Part shown: piece by piece, positions 9,223-16,081 of the stretch
Position numbering within the stretch: position 1 is the first letter of the stretch
Layout of the letters: each line of letters starts with the position of its first letter
NCBI RefSeq assembly: GCF_039542345.1
Contig: NZ_BAABHY010000001.1
Coordinates: 62,001-126,000, forward strand
Length of the DNA: 64,000 nt
Direction: 5' to 3'
Source of the DNA: Orbus sasakiae
GTDB taxonomy: Bacteria > Pseudomonadota > Gammaproteobacteria > Enterobacterales > Orbaceae
Translations under genes and position numbers: made by a program
The notes under the pieces: model-generated
Database searches by the model: none
The model's input: only the letters and a program-made list of their open reading frames with translations
What the model was told of the DNA's origin: nothing

Positions 9223-10074
9223 TCAATGGGCTTTACGTAAATAAAGGCCCCAGTAGGATAGCGCAACGGCTAATCCTCCTAAAATATTGCCAATTGTTAC
9301 TGGGATTAAATTATTAATCACAAAATGTTCAATGGTTAAATTGGGAAAGGCATCTGGTTGGAGTCCAATAGATAGCCAAAATTCAGGTGTTGCAAAGTGA
9401 TTAATGACAATTCCCATCGGAATCATATACATATTTGCAATACTATGTTCAAAACCACTCGCGACAAACATCGCGACAGGTAAAATCATAATCAGCATTT
9501 TATCAAGGAGTGATCGCCCTGCATAGCTCAACCATACTGCAAGACAGACCATTAAATTCGCTAGAAAACCTAAGCAGACTGCTTCAATAAAAGTATGGTG
9601 TAATTTGTGATCGGCGGTTTGCAACACATTTAATCCCCAAGCCCCATTAACTGCCATGTATTGACCAGAAAACCAAATGACGGTAACGAAAAAGATAGCC
9701 CCAATAAAATTACCAAAATAAACGAGTACCCAATTGCGTAACATTCTACACCAGCTAATTTTATGCGTCATTTTCGGTAGAATGGTTAAAACGGTTGAGG
9801 TAAATAAATCTGCACCACAGCAGACCACTAACATTAAGCCTAATGAGAAGCAAATTCCACCAACAAATTTGACTAATCCATAAGGCGCGCCACCTGCACC
9901 GGTTGTCACGGTGATATAAAAGACAAATGCAAGCGAAATGAATACACCAGCAATAATGGCAGAGAAAATAGTTGTTAAGGGATGTTTATTTACTTTGTAG
10001 TTTCCGATCTCTTCTGCGAGCGCAGTCATTTGTGCGGGAGATAAGGAATCAACAATTTTGTTGTCAGTACTCAA
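9223..10074 (-). CDS. focA: Formate channel
   Basis: FocA is the pentameric inner-membrane channel of the formate/nitrite transporter family that lets formate out or back in. The 283-residue protein has six hydrophobic helices and the family signatures: a GGAPYG segment near residue 61, the broken-helix region around GADLFTSTVL, and the ASGFEHSIANMY motif near residue 207 carrying the channel histidine. A cytoplasmic N-terminal arm of about 35 residues is present, as in E. coli. It is the first gene of the operon, 63 bp before pflB, and is followed by an intercistronic hairpin. Confidence 0.94.
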   Translation of the reverse strand: MSTDNKIVDSLSPAQMTALAEEIGNYKVNKHPLTTIFSAIIAGVFISLAFVFYITVTTGAGGAPYGLVKFVGGICFSLGLMLVVCCGADLFTSTVLTILPKMTHKISWCRMLRNWVLVYFGNFIGAIFFVTVIWFSGQYMAVNGAWGLNVLQTADHKLHHTFIEAVCLGFLANLMVCLAVWLSYAGRSLLDKMLIMILPVAMFVASGFEHSIANMYMIPMGIVINHFATPEFWLSIGLQPDAFPNLTIEHFVINNLIPVTIGNILGGLAVALSYWGLYLRKAH

Positions 10075-10128
10075 ACTAACGTCCTCAAAAAAACTGTGGT
10101 TTTATGAGAAGCATAGTATACTCAAAAT

Positions 10129-10142
10129 TTGAGCCAGATCAC
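10129..10142 (-). promoter_or_regulatory. Putative FNR/CRP-type site upstream of focA
   Basis: TTGAG-CCAG-ATCAC matches the FNR half-site pattern TTGAT-N4-ATCAA at eight of ten positions, centred about 60 bp upstream of the focA start. Read one base wider it also resembles a CRP site. FNR control of focA-pfl is known in E. coli; assignment here is inference. Confidence 0.4.
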
Positions 10143-10216
10143 TCTTTTTTTCCAATAAAAAACCAACAAAATAATAAGCTCTTATTTTAATTCTATTTTT
10201 ATTAATTTTGATGATA

Positions 10217-10230
10217 ACATGGTACCATGT
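10217..10230. repeat. 14-bp perfect palindrome in the focA/serS intergenic region
   Basis: ACATGGTACCATGT is a perfect dyad in the 335-bp space between the divergent focA and serS genes. It is placed like an operator, but I do not recognise the protein that would bind it. Confidence 0.4.
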
Positions 10231-10327
10231 ATATTATAATCTATTGTTATTAGCTGATATTTTCGTCTTATCCTAATCCATATAAAAATGACGGGTATTT
10301 TGCCTATTTGATCTGTATTCTAAACTG

Positions 10328-10353
10328 TACGCCATGCTAAAATGGCGTATAAT
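10328..10353 (+). promoter_or_regulatory. serS promoter -10 with overlapping inverted repeat
   Basis: A consensus TATAAT (10348-10353) lies 57 bp before the serS start. An 8-bp inverted repeat, TACGCCAT (10328-10335) and ATGGCGTA (10342-10349) with a GCTAAA spacer, fills the -35/-10 region and overlaps the -10. It would lie mostly upstream of the transcript start, so a protein operator is more likely than an RNA hairpin. Confidence 0.5.
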
Positions 10354-10409
10354 AGCGATTAATTCTATCACTTCGTATTATTCATAATAAAAAAACAGGT
10401 TATCAAATT

Positions 10410-11702
10410 ATGTTAGATCCTAATTTACTACGCAATGAGTTAGATCAAGTAGCTCAAAAATTGGCGCGTCGCGGATTCAAATTAGACGTAGAGACCATTC
10501 GTGGACTAGAAGAAAAACGTAAAGTTTTACAAGTTGAAACAGAAAGTTTACAAGCTGAACGCAATGCGCGCTCCAAATCGATTGGTGAAGCAAAAGCTCG
10601 TGGTGAAGATATTTCAGCTGTTCGTGAAGAGGTCAATAAATTAGGGGAAAGACTTGATGCTGCTAAAAAATCATTAGAAGAGCTATTAGGTCAGATAAAA
10701 GATATTTATTCAGCTATCCCAAATATTCCCGATGATAATGTGCCTGATGGTAAAGATGAAGCTGATAATATTGAAGTTTCTCGTTGGGGAGAGCCAAAAC
10801 AGTTTGATTTCCCTGTTCAAGATCATGTTGCATTGGGCGAAAAATTTGGGGGGCTCGATTTTGCTGCTGCCGTAAAATTAACGGGAGCACGTTTTGTCGT
10901 CATGAGAGGGCAAATCGCGCGTTTGCATCGTGCTATTGCACAATTTATGCTTGATTTACATACTCAAGAGCACGGATATACTGAAATGTATGTTCCTTAT
11001 TTGGTTAACCATGCAACATTATATGGCACGGGTCAGTTACCTAAATTTGGTAAAGATCTCTTCCATACTAAACCACTTGAAGAAGAATCTGACGCCAGTA
11101 ATTATGGTTTGATTCCAACTGCTGAGGTTCCCGTTACAAACTTGGTTCGTGATGAAATTCTTGATGAAGATGTATTACCATTAAAAATGACGGCTCACAC
11201 ACCTTGTTTTCGTTCCGAAGCGGGTTCATATGGTAAAGATACGCGTGGCTTAATTCGTATGCATCAATTTGATAAAGTTGAATTAGTGCAAATTGTTAAA
11301 CCAGAAGCGTCGATGAAAGCATTGGAAGAGCTGACAGGTCACGCTGAAAAAGTTTTACAGTTACTCGAACTTCCATACCGTAAAATTGTACTATGTACTG
11401 GTGACATGGGCTTTGGTTCTCGCAAAACCTATGATTTAGAAGTTTGGGTTCCAGCTCAAAATACGTATCGTGAAATCTCATCATGTTCAAATATGTGGGA
11501 TTTCCAAGCGCGTCGAATGCAAGCTCGTTTCCGCAGTAAAGCGGATAATAAACCATATTTAGTGCATACATTAAATGGTTCAGGACTAGCGGTTGGTCGT
11601 ACTTTAGTTGCAATCATGGAAAATTACCAACAAGCGGATGGTACAATTAAAGTTCCAGATGTGTTAGTACCTTATATGAATGGTTTGCAATACGTAGGTT
11701 AG
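10410..11702 (+). CDS. serS: Seryl-tRNA synthetase
   Basis: This class II aminoacyl-tRNA synthetase charges tRNA-Ser (and tRNA-Sec where present). At 430 residues it matches E. coli SerS. Residues about 1-110 form the coiled-coil arm that reads the tRNA long variable arm (repeated charged heptads such as LEEKRKVLQVETESLQ). The catalytic domain has motif 2 around FRSEAGSYGKDTRGLIR and motif 3 at SGLAVGRTLVAIMENYQ. The start MLDPNLLRN is the normal N-terminus. The gene stands alone between its promoter and a strong terminator. Confidence 0.97.
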   Translation: MLDPNLLRNELDQVAQKLARRGFKLDVETIRGLEEKRKVLQVETESLQAERNARSKSIGEAKARGEDISAVREEVNKLGERLDAAKKSLEELLGQIKDIYSAIPNIPDDNVPDGKDEADNIEVSRWGEPKQFDFPVQDHVALGEKFGGLDFAAAVKLTGARFVVMRGQIARLHRAIAQFMLDLHTQEHGYTEMYVPYLVNHATLYGTGQLPKFGKDLFHTKPLEEESDASNYGLIPTAEVPVTNLVRDEILDEDVLPLKMTAHTPCFRSEAGSYGKDTRGLIRMHQFDKVELVQIVKPEASMKALEELTGHAEKVLQLLELPYRKIVLCTGDMGFGSRKTYDLEVWVPAQNTYREISSCSNMWDFQARRMQARFRSKADNKPYLVHTLNGSGLAVGRTLVAIMENYQQADGTIKVPDVLVPYMNGLQYVG

Positions 11703-11721
11703 ATTTTGTGATAAACCATGA

Positions 11722-11753
11722 ATAGCGCTAATGTTGATTAGCGCTATTTTTTT
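11722..11753 (+). terminator. Terminator after serS
   Basis: An 11-bp perfect stem (ATAGCGCTAAT and its complement, GTTG loop) is followed by a run of seven Ts, beginning about 20 bp after the serS stop. Confidence 0.92.
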
Positions 11754-11907
11754 ATCAAGAAAAATATTAAGAACAATTGAAACATAAGTTCAGCTCAATG
11801 TTTATTCATTTTATGTTTAGCTTCATAAATAATATAAAAACATGTTAATTGGGGTTATGTTTCGATATCACGATTAATCGCTTGTGTTATCTGATAGAGA
11901 AAATGAA

Positions 11908-12804
11908 ATGTATAAGGGAATATTGCTCTCATTAAGCGCATCTTGCCTTTTTGGATTAGTTTATTATTATCCCGTGTTTTTAAAACCGCTATCAATCATT
12001 GATATATTCTGTTGGCGGTTACTTATGTCTTTTCCTGCCATTATGTTGTTAGTTTTTGCTGAGAGGCAATGGGCATCAGTCACTGAATTATTTAAACGAA
12101 TTGTTCAGAAACCGTTATTTTTATTTGCATTGATTTTTTCGGCTTTATTGCTCTCAATACAAATGTTAATTTTTGTATGGGCACCATTGAGTGGTCGAGC
12201 TTTATCGACTTCACTGGGGTATTTTATGCTACCGTTGACAATGGTGGTATGTGGGCGGATTTTTTATAAAGAACGATTTAGTTTTCTGCAAAAAATTGCG
12301 GTTGCATTGGCTTTTGTCGGTGTTGCGCTTGAAGTGTATATTACTGGGGCATTTTCGTGGGAGACGATTGTTATTACTTTGGGTTATCCCATCTATTTTA
12401 TGTTTCGCCGCAGAATGAGCATTGATGGTATTGCCGGTACCTTTTCTGATTTTTTCTTTTTAGCGTTAGGCTGTTTAATTTATTTCATCGTTCAATATGA
12501 TACACAAAAGATCATTGATGATGTGGTCAATTTTCATGTCTATATCCCGTTATTAGGTATTATTACTGCGATTGCTTTTGCGGCTTATTTTTCAGCGAGT
12601 AGATTGTTACCGTTGGGTTTATTTGGCTTACTGGGTTATGTTGAGCCGATTTTATTAGCCATCGTATCAATTGTCTTTTTACATGAAACCATCCAACCAG
12701 AACATATTGTGTCTTATGGTTTGATTTGGGGGGCAGTTTGTGTACTCGTGCTTGAGGGACTGGTTTATACCATTCGTAATTTTAAACGAAAGCGCATTAA
12801 ATAA
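11908..12804 (+). CDS. RarD-like EamA-family permease
   Basis: An integral membrane protein of about 298 residues with ten predicted hydrophobic helices, belonging to the drug/metabolite transporter superfamily (EamA) and closest in pattern to RarD: the N-terminal KGILLSLSASCLFGLVYYYP block, FCWRLLMS, ALSTSLGYFMLPL and the late GYVEPILLAIVSIVFLHE helix. The substrate of RarD proteins is not established. I chose the ATG at 11908, with an AGAGAAA site upstream; a GTG at 11884 would add eight non-conserved residues. It is convergent with aroF. Confidence 0.78.
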   Translation: MYKGILLSLSASCLFGLVYYYPVFLKPLSIIDIFCWRLLMSFPAIMLLVFAERQWASVTELFKRIVQKPLFLFALIFSALLLSIQMLIFVWAPLSGRALSTSLGYFMLPLTMVVCGRIFYKERFSFLQKIAVALAFVGVALEVYITGAFSWETIVITLGYPIYFMFRRRMSIDGIAGTFSDFFFLALGCLIYFIVQYDTQKIIDDVVNFHVYIPLLGIITAIAFAAYFSASRLLPLGLFGLLGYVEPILLAIVSIVFLHETIQPEHIVSYGLIWGAVCVLVLEGLVYTIRNFKRKRIK

Positions 12805-12828
12805 AAAATCCCCATAGTAAATATGGGG
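12801..12828 (-). terminator. Terminator of aroF
   Basis: A 7-bp stem (CCCCATA with TATGGGG, 5-nt loop) is followed on the minus strand by a T6 tract. It is the end of the aroF transcript and overlaps the last codons of the convergent RarD-like gene. Confidence 0.85.
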
Positions 12829-12850
12829 AAAAATGAGGGGGTTACAATAA

Positions 12851-13924
12851 TTAAGCACTAAGACGTTCGGTGAGCGGTTTAGCCAGATCGTTAGCCATTT
12901 TACGTAATAGTTCTTCAGTGACTTGCCAATTGATACACGCATCGGTTACCGATACACCATATTTCATCTTTTCTGGTGGCTGTTCAGATGATTGATTGCC
13001 TTCAAACAAATGGCTTTCAATCATCACCCCAATAATCGACTGATTACCATTTTTGATCTGTTCAATAATGGAATCTGCAACGAGGGGTTGGCGACGGTAA
13101 TCCTTATTTGAATTACCATGACTACAGTCAATCATTAGATTAGGAAGTAAACCTGACTTTTTCATTTGTACTTCACATAATGCGACATTGCTTGCGCCAA
13201 AATTAGGTGTTTTGCCGCCTCGCAAAATCACATGGCCATGTGGATTACCTTGCGTTTGGAGGACGCTCACTTGCCCTAATTGATTTAGCCCCACAAAACG
13301 GTGCGGCATGGCAGAAGATTTCATGGCATTAATGGCAACGTCTAAATTACCATCCGTACCATTTTTAAAACCAACCGGCATTGATAATCCTGACGCCATT
13401 TCTCGGTGGGTTTGTGATTCCGTGGTTCTAGCACCGATTGCAGACCAACTAATTAAATCACCAATATATTGTGGTGTATTTGGATCGAGTGCTTCTGTCG
13501 CGATCGGTAAACCAATTCGTGTTACATCGAGTAATAACTGACGTGCTTTTTTCAATCCGTTTTCAATATCGAATGAACTATCCATATGTGGGTCATTGAT
13601 GAGCCCCTTCCAACCTACGGTTGTACGTGGTTTTTCAAAATAGACGCGCATCACAATTAGCAACTGATCTTGTAATTCATCGGATAAGGCTTTTAGTTTG
13701 TGAGCATATTCGATTGCGGATTTTGGGTCATGCACTGAACATGGACCGCATACGACGAGTAATCGGGGATCTTTGCGTTCTAATATATTCACAATTTGTT
13801 GTCTTGATTGTGCAATTTGATTTTCAAGTTCATTTCCCAGTGGAAATAGCTTTTTTATCTCATCGGGTGTGATGAGTTGTTGTTCGCTCTTAATACGAAC
13901 GTTATTTAATTTATCTTTTAACAT
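12851..13924 (-). CDS. aroF: DAHP synthase, AroF (tyrosine-sensitive) type
   Basis: This enzyme condenses phosphoenolpyruvate and erythrose 4-phosphate to DAHP, the first step of aromatic amino acid synthesis. The 357-residue class I alpha protein carries the catalytic/metal blocks VVCGPCSVHDP, MRVYFEKPRTTVGWKGL, GARTTESQTHRE, IDCSHGNSNKDYRRQP and GVSVTDACI. The N-terminus (MLKDKLNNVRI) resembles the Tyr-feedback isozyme AroF rather than AroG or AroH, including the paired Asn residues at 7-8 near the tyrosine site; this is comparison from memory. In E. coli aroF is followed by tyrA; here the next gene is convergent, so it is a single-gene unit. TyrR boxes lie upstream. Confidence 0.9.
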   Translation of the reverse strand: MLKDKLNNVRIKSEQQLITPDEIKKLFPLGNELENQIAQSRQQIVNILERKDPRLLVVCGPCSVHDPKSAIEYAHKLKALSDELQDQLLIVMRVYFEKPRTTVGWKGLINDPHMDSSFDIENGLKKARQLLLDVTRIGLPIATEALDPNTPQYIGDLISWSAIGARTTESQTHREMASGLSMPVGFKNGTDGNLDVAINAMKSSAMPHRFVGLNQLGQVSVLQTQGNPHGHVILRGGKTPNFGASNVALCEVQMKKSGLLPNLMIDCSHGNSNKDYRRQPLVADSIIEQIKNGNQSIIGVMIESHLFEGNQSSEQPPEKMKYGVSVTDACINWQVTEELLRKMANDLAKPLTERLSA

Positions 13925-13950
13925 AGAATATTAACCTTAAAACGTGTTAA

Positions 13951-13990
13951 TGTTTTTAAATTTTTACGACAATGTAAAATATAATTTACA
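13951..13990 (-). promoter_or_regulatory. TyrR boxes (one perfect, one weak) upstream of aroF
   Basis: TGTAAA-ATATAA-TTTACA at 13973-13990 is a perfect match to the TyrR box TGTAAA-N6-TTTACA, about 50 bp upstream of the aroF start. Next to it, at 13951-13968, a degenerate box (TGTTTT-N6-TTTACG) is spaced 22 bp centre to centre, the strong-plus-weak arrangement known at E. coli TyrR promoters. Confidence 0.75.
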
Positions 13991-14068
13991 ATCGATAGAG
14001 GTTCATCTAATCATAAAAACTGTGATCAGTAAATGCTTTTTGTTAAAAATGTATTTAAATTATTTTTG

Positions 14069-14086
14069 TGTAAATTAATGTTTACG
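14069..14086 (-). promoter_or_regulatory. Second TyrR box upstream of aroF
   Basis: TGTAAA-TTAATG-TTTACG matches the TyrR box with one mismatch, centred 96 bp upstream of the perfect box. A distal second strong box fits the multi-box aroF control region of E. coli. Confidence 0.55.
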
Positions 14087-14200
14087 AATTTAGGTGTGGC
14101 TTGTTGTGGCGTTGTATCCAGATGATGATAGATAGGTTTAATTGAAAATAGTGAATGGCAGAACAGTTAAAGAAGGGGTGTAACTGAGAGTATAATGTTA

Positions 14201-14241
14201 GCTGTAACCCCAATATTAGGGGGTATCATGGTGGTTACAGC
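14201..14241 (-). repeat. Long hairpin after the DUF486 gene
   Basis: GCTGTAACC (14201-14209) and GGTTACAGC (14233-14241) are perfect inverted repeats. The loop contains a second C-run/G-run pairing around AATATTA that would compete with the outer stem. It lies 16 bp past the DUF486 stop and has no T run; it may be a 3' end or processing structure. Confidence 0.45.
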
Positions 14242-14256
14242 CAGTTGAAGGCGAAA

Positions 14257-14610
14257 TTAGCCCATAATTTTATCCCGAAACATAAAAAATACGGCACCAA
14301 GTAAACATAACCCAGCCCATACATAATCCAAGCGAAAAGGTTCTTTTAAAATAAACAGTGAAAACGGAATAAAGACGCTTAAACTGAGGACTTCTTGAAT
14401 AATTTTAAGTTGACCTGCTGTTGCGACTTCGTAACCTATGCGATTTGCTGGTACTTGTAAAAGGTATTCAAATAACGCAATACCCCAACTGACTAATGCA
14501 GCAACAATCCATGCTTTATTATGAAAGTACTTTAAATGACCATACCAAGCAAATGTCATAAATACATTACTAAGCGTCAGCATGCCGATTGTGATAAAAA
14601 TAGGATTCAT
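14257..14610 (-). CDS. DMT-family membrane protein (DUF486)
   Basis: A 117-residue protein with four hydrophobic helices, matching the DUF486 family of small drug/metabolite-transporter-like proteins: conserved NVFMTFAWYGHLK, ALFEYLLQVPANRIGY and LKIIQEVLSLSVFIPFS blocks. Its substrate is unknown. It is on the same strand as gdx, another small four-helix transporter, but the 310-bp gap argues against one operon. The ribosome-binding site is weak. Confidence 0.85.
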   Translation of the reverse strand: MNPIFITIGMLTLSNVFMTFAWYGHLKYFHNKAWIVAALVSWGIALFEYLLQVPANRIGYEVATAGQLKIIQEVLSLSVFIPFSLFILKEPFRLDYVWAGLCLLGAVFFMFRDKIMG

Positions 14611-14922
14611 GATGAAAATACCGAAAGGAAAAGAATAAAAATCAAGTAAATACCAATATACATCAACATTCTAAAGCAAACAATATTTTTGCCGAGTTTA
14701 TTATTTTATGGGGTATTTTTATATCAGACTAGCGTGATATTGGTCAGAGCATGGAATCTTTTAGGTATTATCGTTAGACATCCACATCGCAACCATTGTT
14801 ACTATAATTAAAAATAGGGATATCATCTCGGTATTGTTTTTAATATACCATTTCATTTACTCGCATTGCATGAAAATGGCAGAGACTAATACAAAATTAG
14901 CTATACCATTTTGCGTAGCAGG
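14611..14922. other. Intergenic region between gdx and the DUF486 gene
   Basis: I see no coding frame here. Close to the gdx stop, AAAATGG (14873-14879) pairs with CCATTTT (14906-14912), with an inner CTAAT/ATTAG stem, a likely 3' structure for the gdx message. A smaller ATATCA/TGATAT hairpin lies at 14721-14740. The DUF486 promoter should lie at the lower end, but no clear -10/-35 stands out. Confidence 0.4.
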
Positions 14923-15240
14923 TTAACTTGATGTTAATTTTAAGCCAATAACACCCATTAAAATCATAAATAAACAAACCACTTTTAACATATTCACTGA
15001 CTCATTAAAAATGCAGAATCCAACTAGTGTTGAGCCAATAATACCAATACTTGTCCAAACAGCATAAGATAGCCCCATCGGTAAGCTTTTCATCGCATAG
15101 GCAAGTAAAAAAAAGCTACAAGCCATAGTGATGATGGTAACGATACTTGGTGTTAAGCGAGTAAAGCCATAACTGTATTTAAGACTAATGACCCACACGA
15201 CTTCAAGCAGTCCTGCAATAAATAGAGATAGCCAAGCCAT
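14923..15240 (-). CDS. gdx: Guanidinium exporter (SMR family)
   Basis: Gdx (formerly SugE) is a small multidrug resistance-type antiporter that exports guanidinium in exchange for protons, working as an antiparallel dimer in the inner membrane. From the ATG at 15240 it is 105 residues, the length of E. coli SugE, with four helices. The conserved Glu is in GLLEVVWVISLKY (helix 1); FTRLTPS, AYAMKSLPMGLSYAVWTSIG and GVIGLKL follow. The start is fixed by an AAGGA site eight bases upstream; a longer frame from 15285 runs back through the riboswitch and is excluded. The guanidine-II riboswitch just upstream confirms the substrate class. Confidence 0.95.
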   Translation of the reverse strand: MAWLSLFIAGLLEVVWVISLKYSYGFTRLTPSIVTIITMACSFFLLAYAMKSLPMGLSYAVWTSIGIIGSTLVGFCIFNESVNMLKVVCLFMILMGVIGLKLTSS

Positions 15241-15264
15241 ATTGATGTTCCTTTTAACATTGTC

Positions 15265-15310
15265 AGGGTCGTCCCTCGTTATCATGAAACATCATCAGGT
15301 CGTCCTAATG
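15265..15310 (-). promoter_or_regulatory. Guanidine-II riboswitch (mini-ykkC) of gdx
   Basis: On the minus strand two short hairpins follow each other: AGG-ACGA-CCT (15306-15297, extended by an outer CAT/ATG pairing) and AGGG-ACGA-CCCT (15276-15265). Tandem stem-loops with ACGR loops are the defining feature of the guanidine-II riboswitch, where each loop binds guanidinium and the CG bases of the two loops pair. The second hairpin ends about 25 bases before the gdx start, just upstream of the ribosome-binding site, which fits control of translation. Confidence 0.92.
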
Positions 15311-15482
15311 AGTATAAGAAGTGCTTTTATTGAATAATCATTCAATCTAATTCAGTAGATCATATAGCGCTAATGCATTGAAATCTATATACTGATGGCA
15401 ATAATAGTATTTATTTATCAAACAACATATTACCTGATAAAATAGATATCAAATAGATTAATTTATGCTTGGAGAAAAGCAG

Positions 15483-16064
15483 ATGAGATTATGTGATCGT
15501 GATATAGAGTTATATTTGGCAGAAGGGAAGCTAAAAATAACCCCAGAACCCGCTGTTAGCAGTATTAATGGTGCAACCGTTGATGTCAGACTTGGCAATC
15601 AATTTCGAACATTTCGCGAACATACTGCCGCATATATTGATTTAAGTGGACCTAAAGAAGAAGTGACTGCTTCACTAGAAAGAATTATGAGTGATGAAAT
15701 CATTTTGCAAGAGGGTGAAGCATTTTATTTGCATCCAGGTGAATTAGCATTAGCCGTCACACTCGAGTCTGTCACGATCCCTGATGATTTGGTTGGCTGG
15801 CTTGATGGTCGCTCATCACTTGCAAGATTAGGACTGATGGTACACGTTACAGCACATCGTATTGATCCAGGCTGGCAAGGTCAGATCGTGTTAGAGTTTT
15901 ATAATTCAGGTAAATTACCATTGGCATTACGTCCAGGCATGACAATTGGTGCATTAAGTTTTGAAACATTAAGCGGCCCAGCTGCTAGGCCTTATAATCG
16001 TCGCCAAGATGCTAAATACAAAGGGCAACAAGGTGCGGTTGCAAGTCGCATTGACAAAGATTAA
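15483..16064 (+). CDS. dcd: dCTP deaminase
   Basis: This homotrimeric cytoplasmic enzyme deaminates dCTP to dUTP, supplying dUMP for thymidylate synthesis. From the ATG at 15483 it is 193 residues, the E. coli length, starting MRLCDRDIE. The catalytic block WLDGRSSLARLGLMVHVTAHRIDPGW and the C-terminal ARPYNRRQDAKYKGQQGAV are present. A GGAGA site precedes this ATG; the upstream start at 15465 adds six unconserved residues. asmA follows after 17 bp, the same dcd-asmA order as in E. coli, so the two are probably cotranscribed. Confidence 0.96.
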   Translation: MRLCDRDIELYLAEGKLKITPEPAVSSINGATVDVRLGNQFRTFREHTAAYIDLSGPKEEVTASLERIMSDEIILQEGEAFYLHPGELALAVTLESVTIPDDLVGWLDGRSSLARLGLMVHVTAHRIDPGWQGQIVLEFYNSGKLPLALRPGMTIGALSFETLSGPAARPYNRRQDAKYKGQQGAVASRIDKD

Positions 16065-16081
16065 TAGAAGGAATTACCCCA

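Noticed and set aside
14175..14189. GGGGTG...CTGAGA resembling the start of a TPP riboswitch
   Set aside because: The rest of the TPP core (CCTGAT, GGATAAT, final AGGGA) is absent, P3 would be far too short, and no + strand gene follows.
15241..15285. Upstream start of gdx giving 120 residues
   Set aside because: The extension translates the riboswitch; a good AAGGA site and the family length support 15240.
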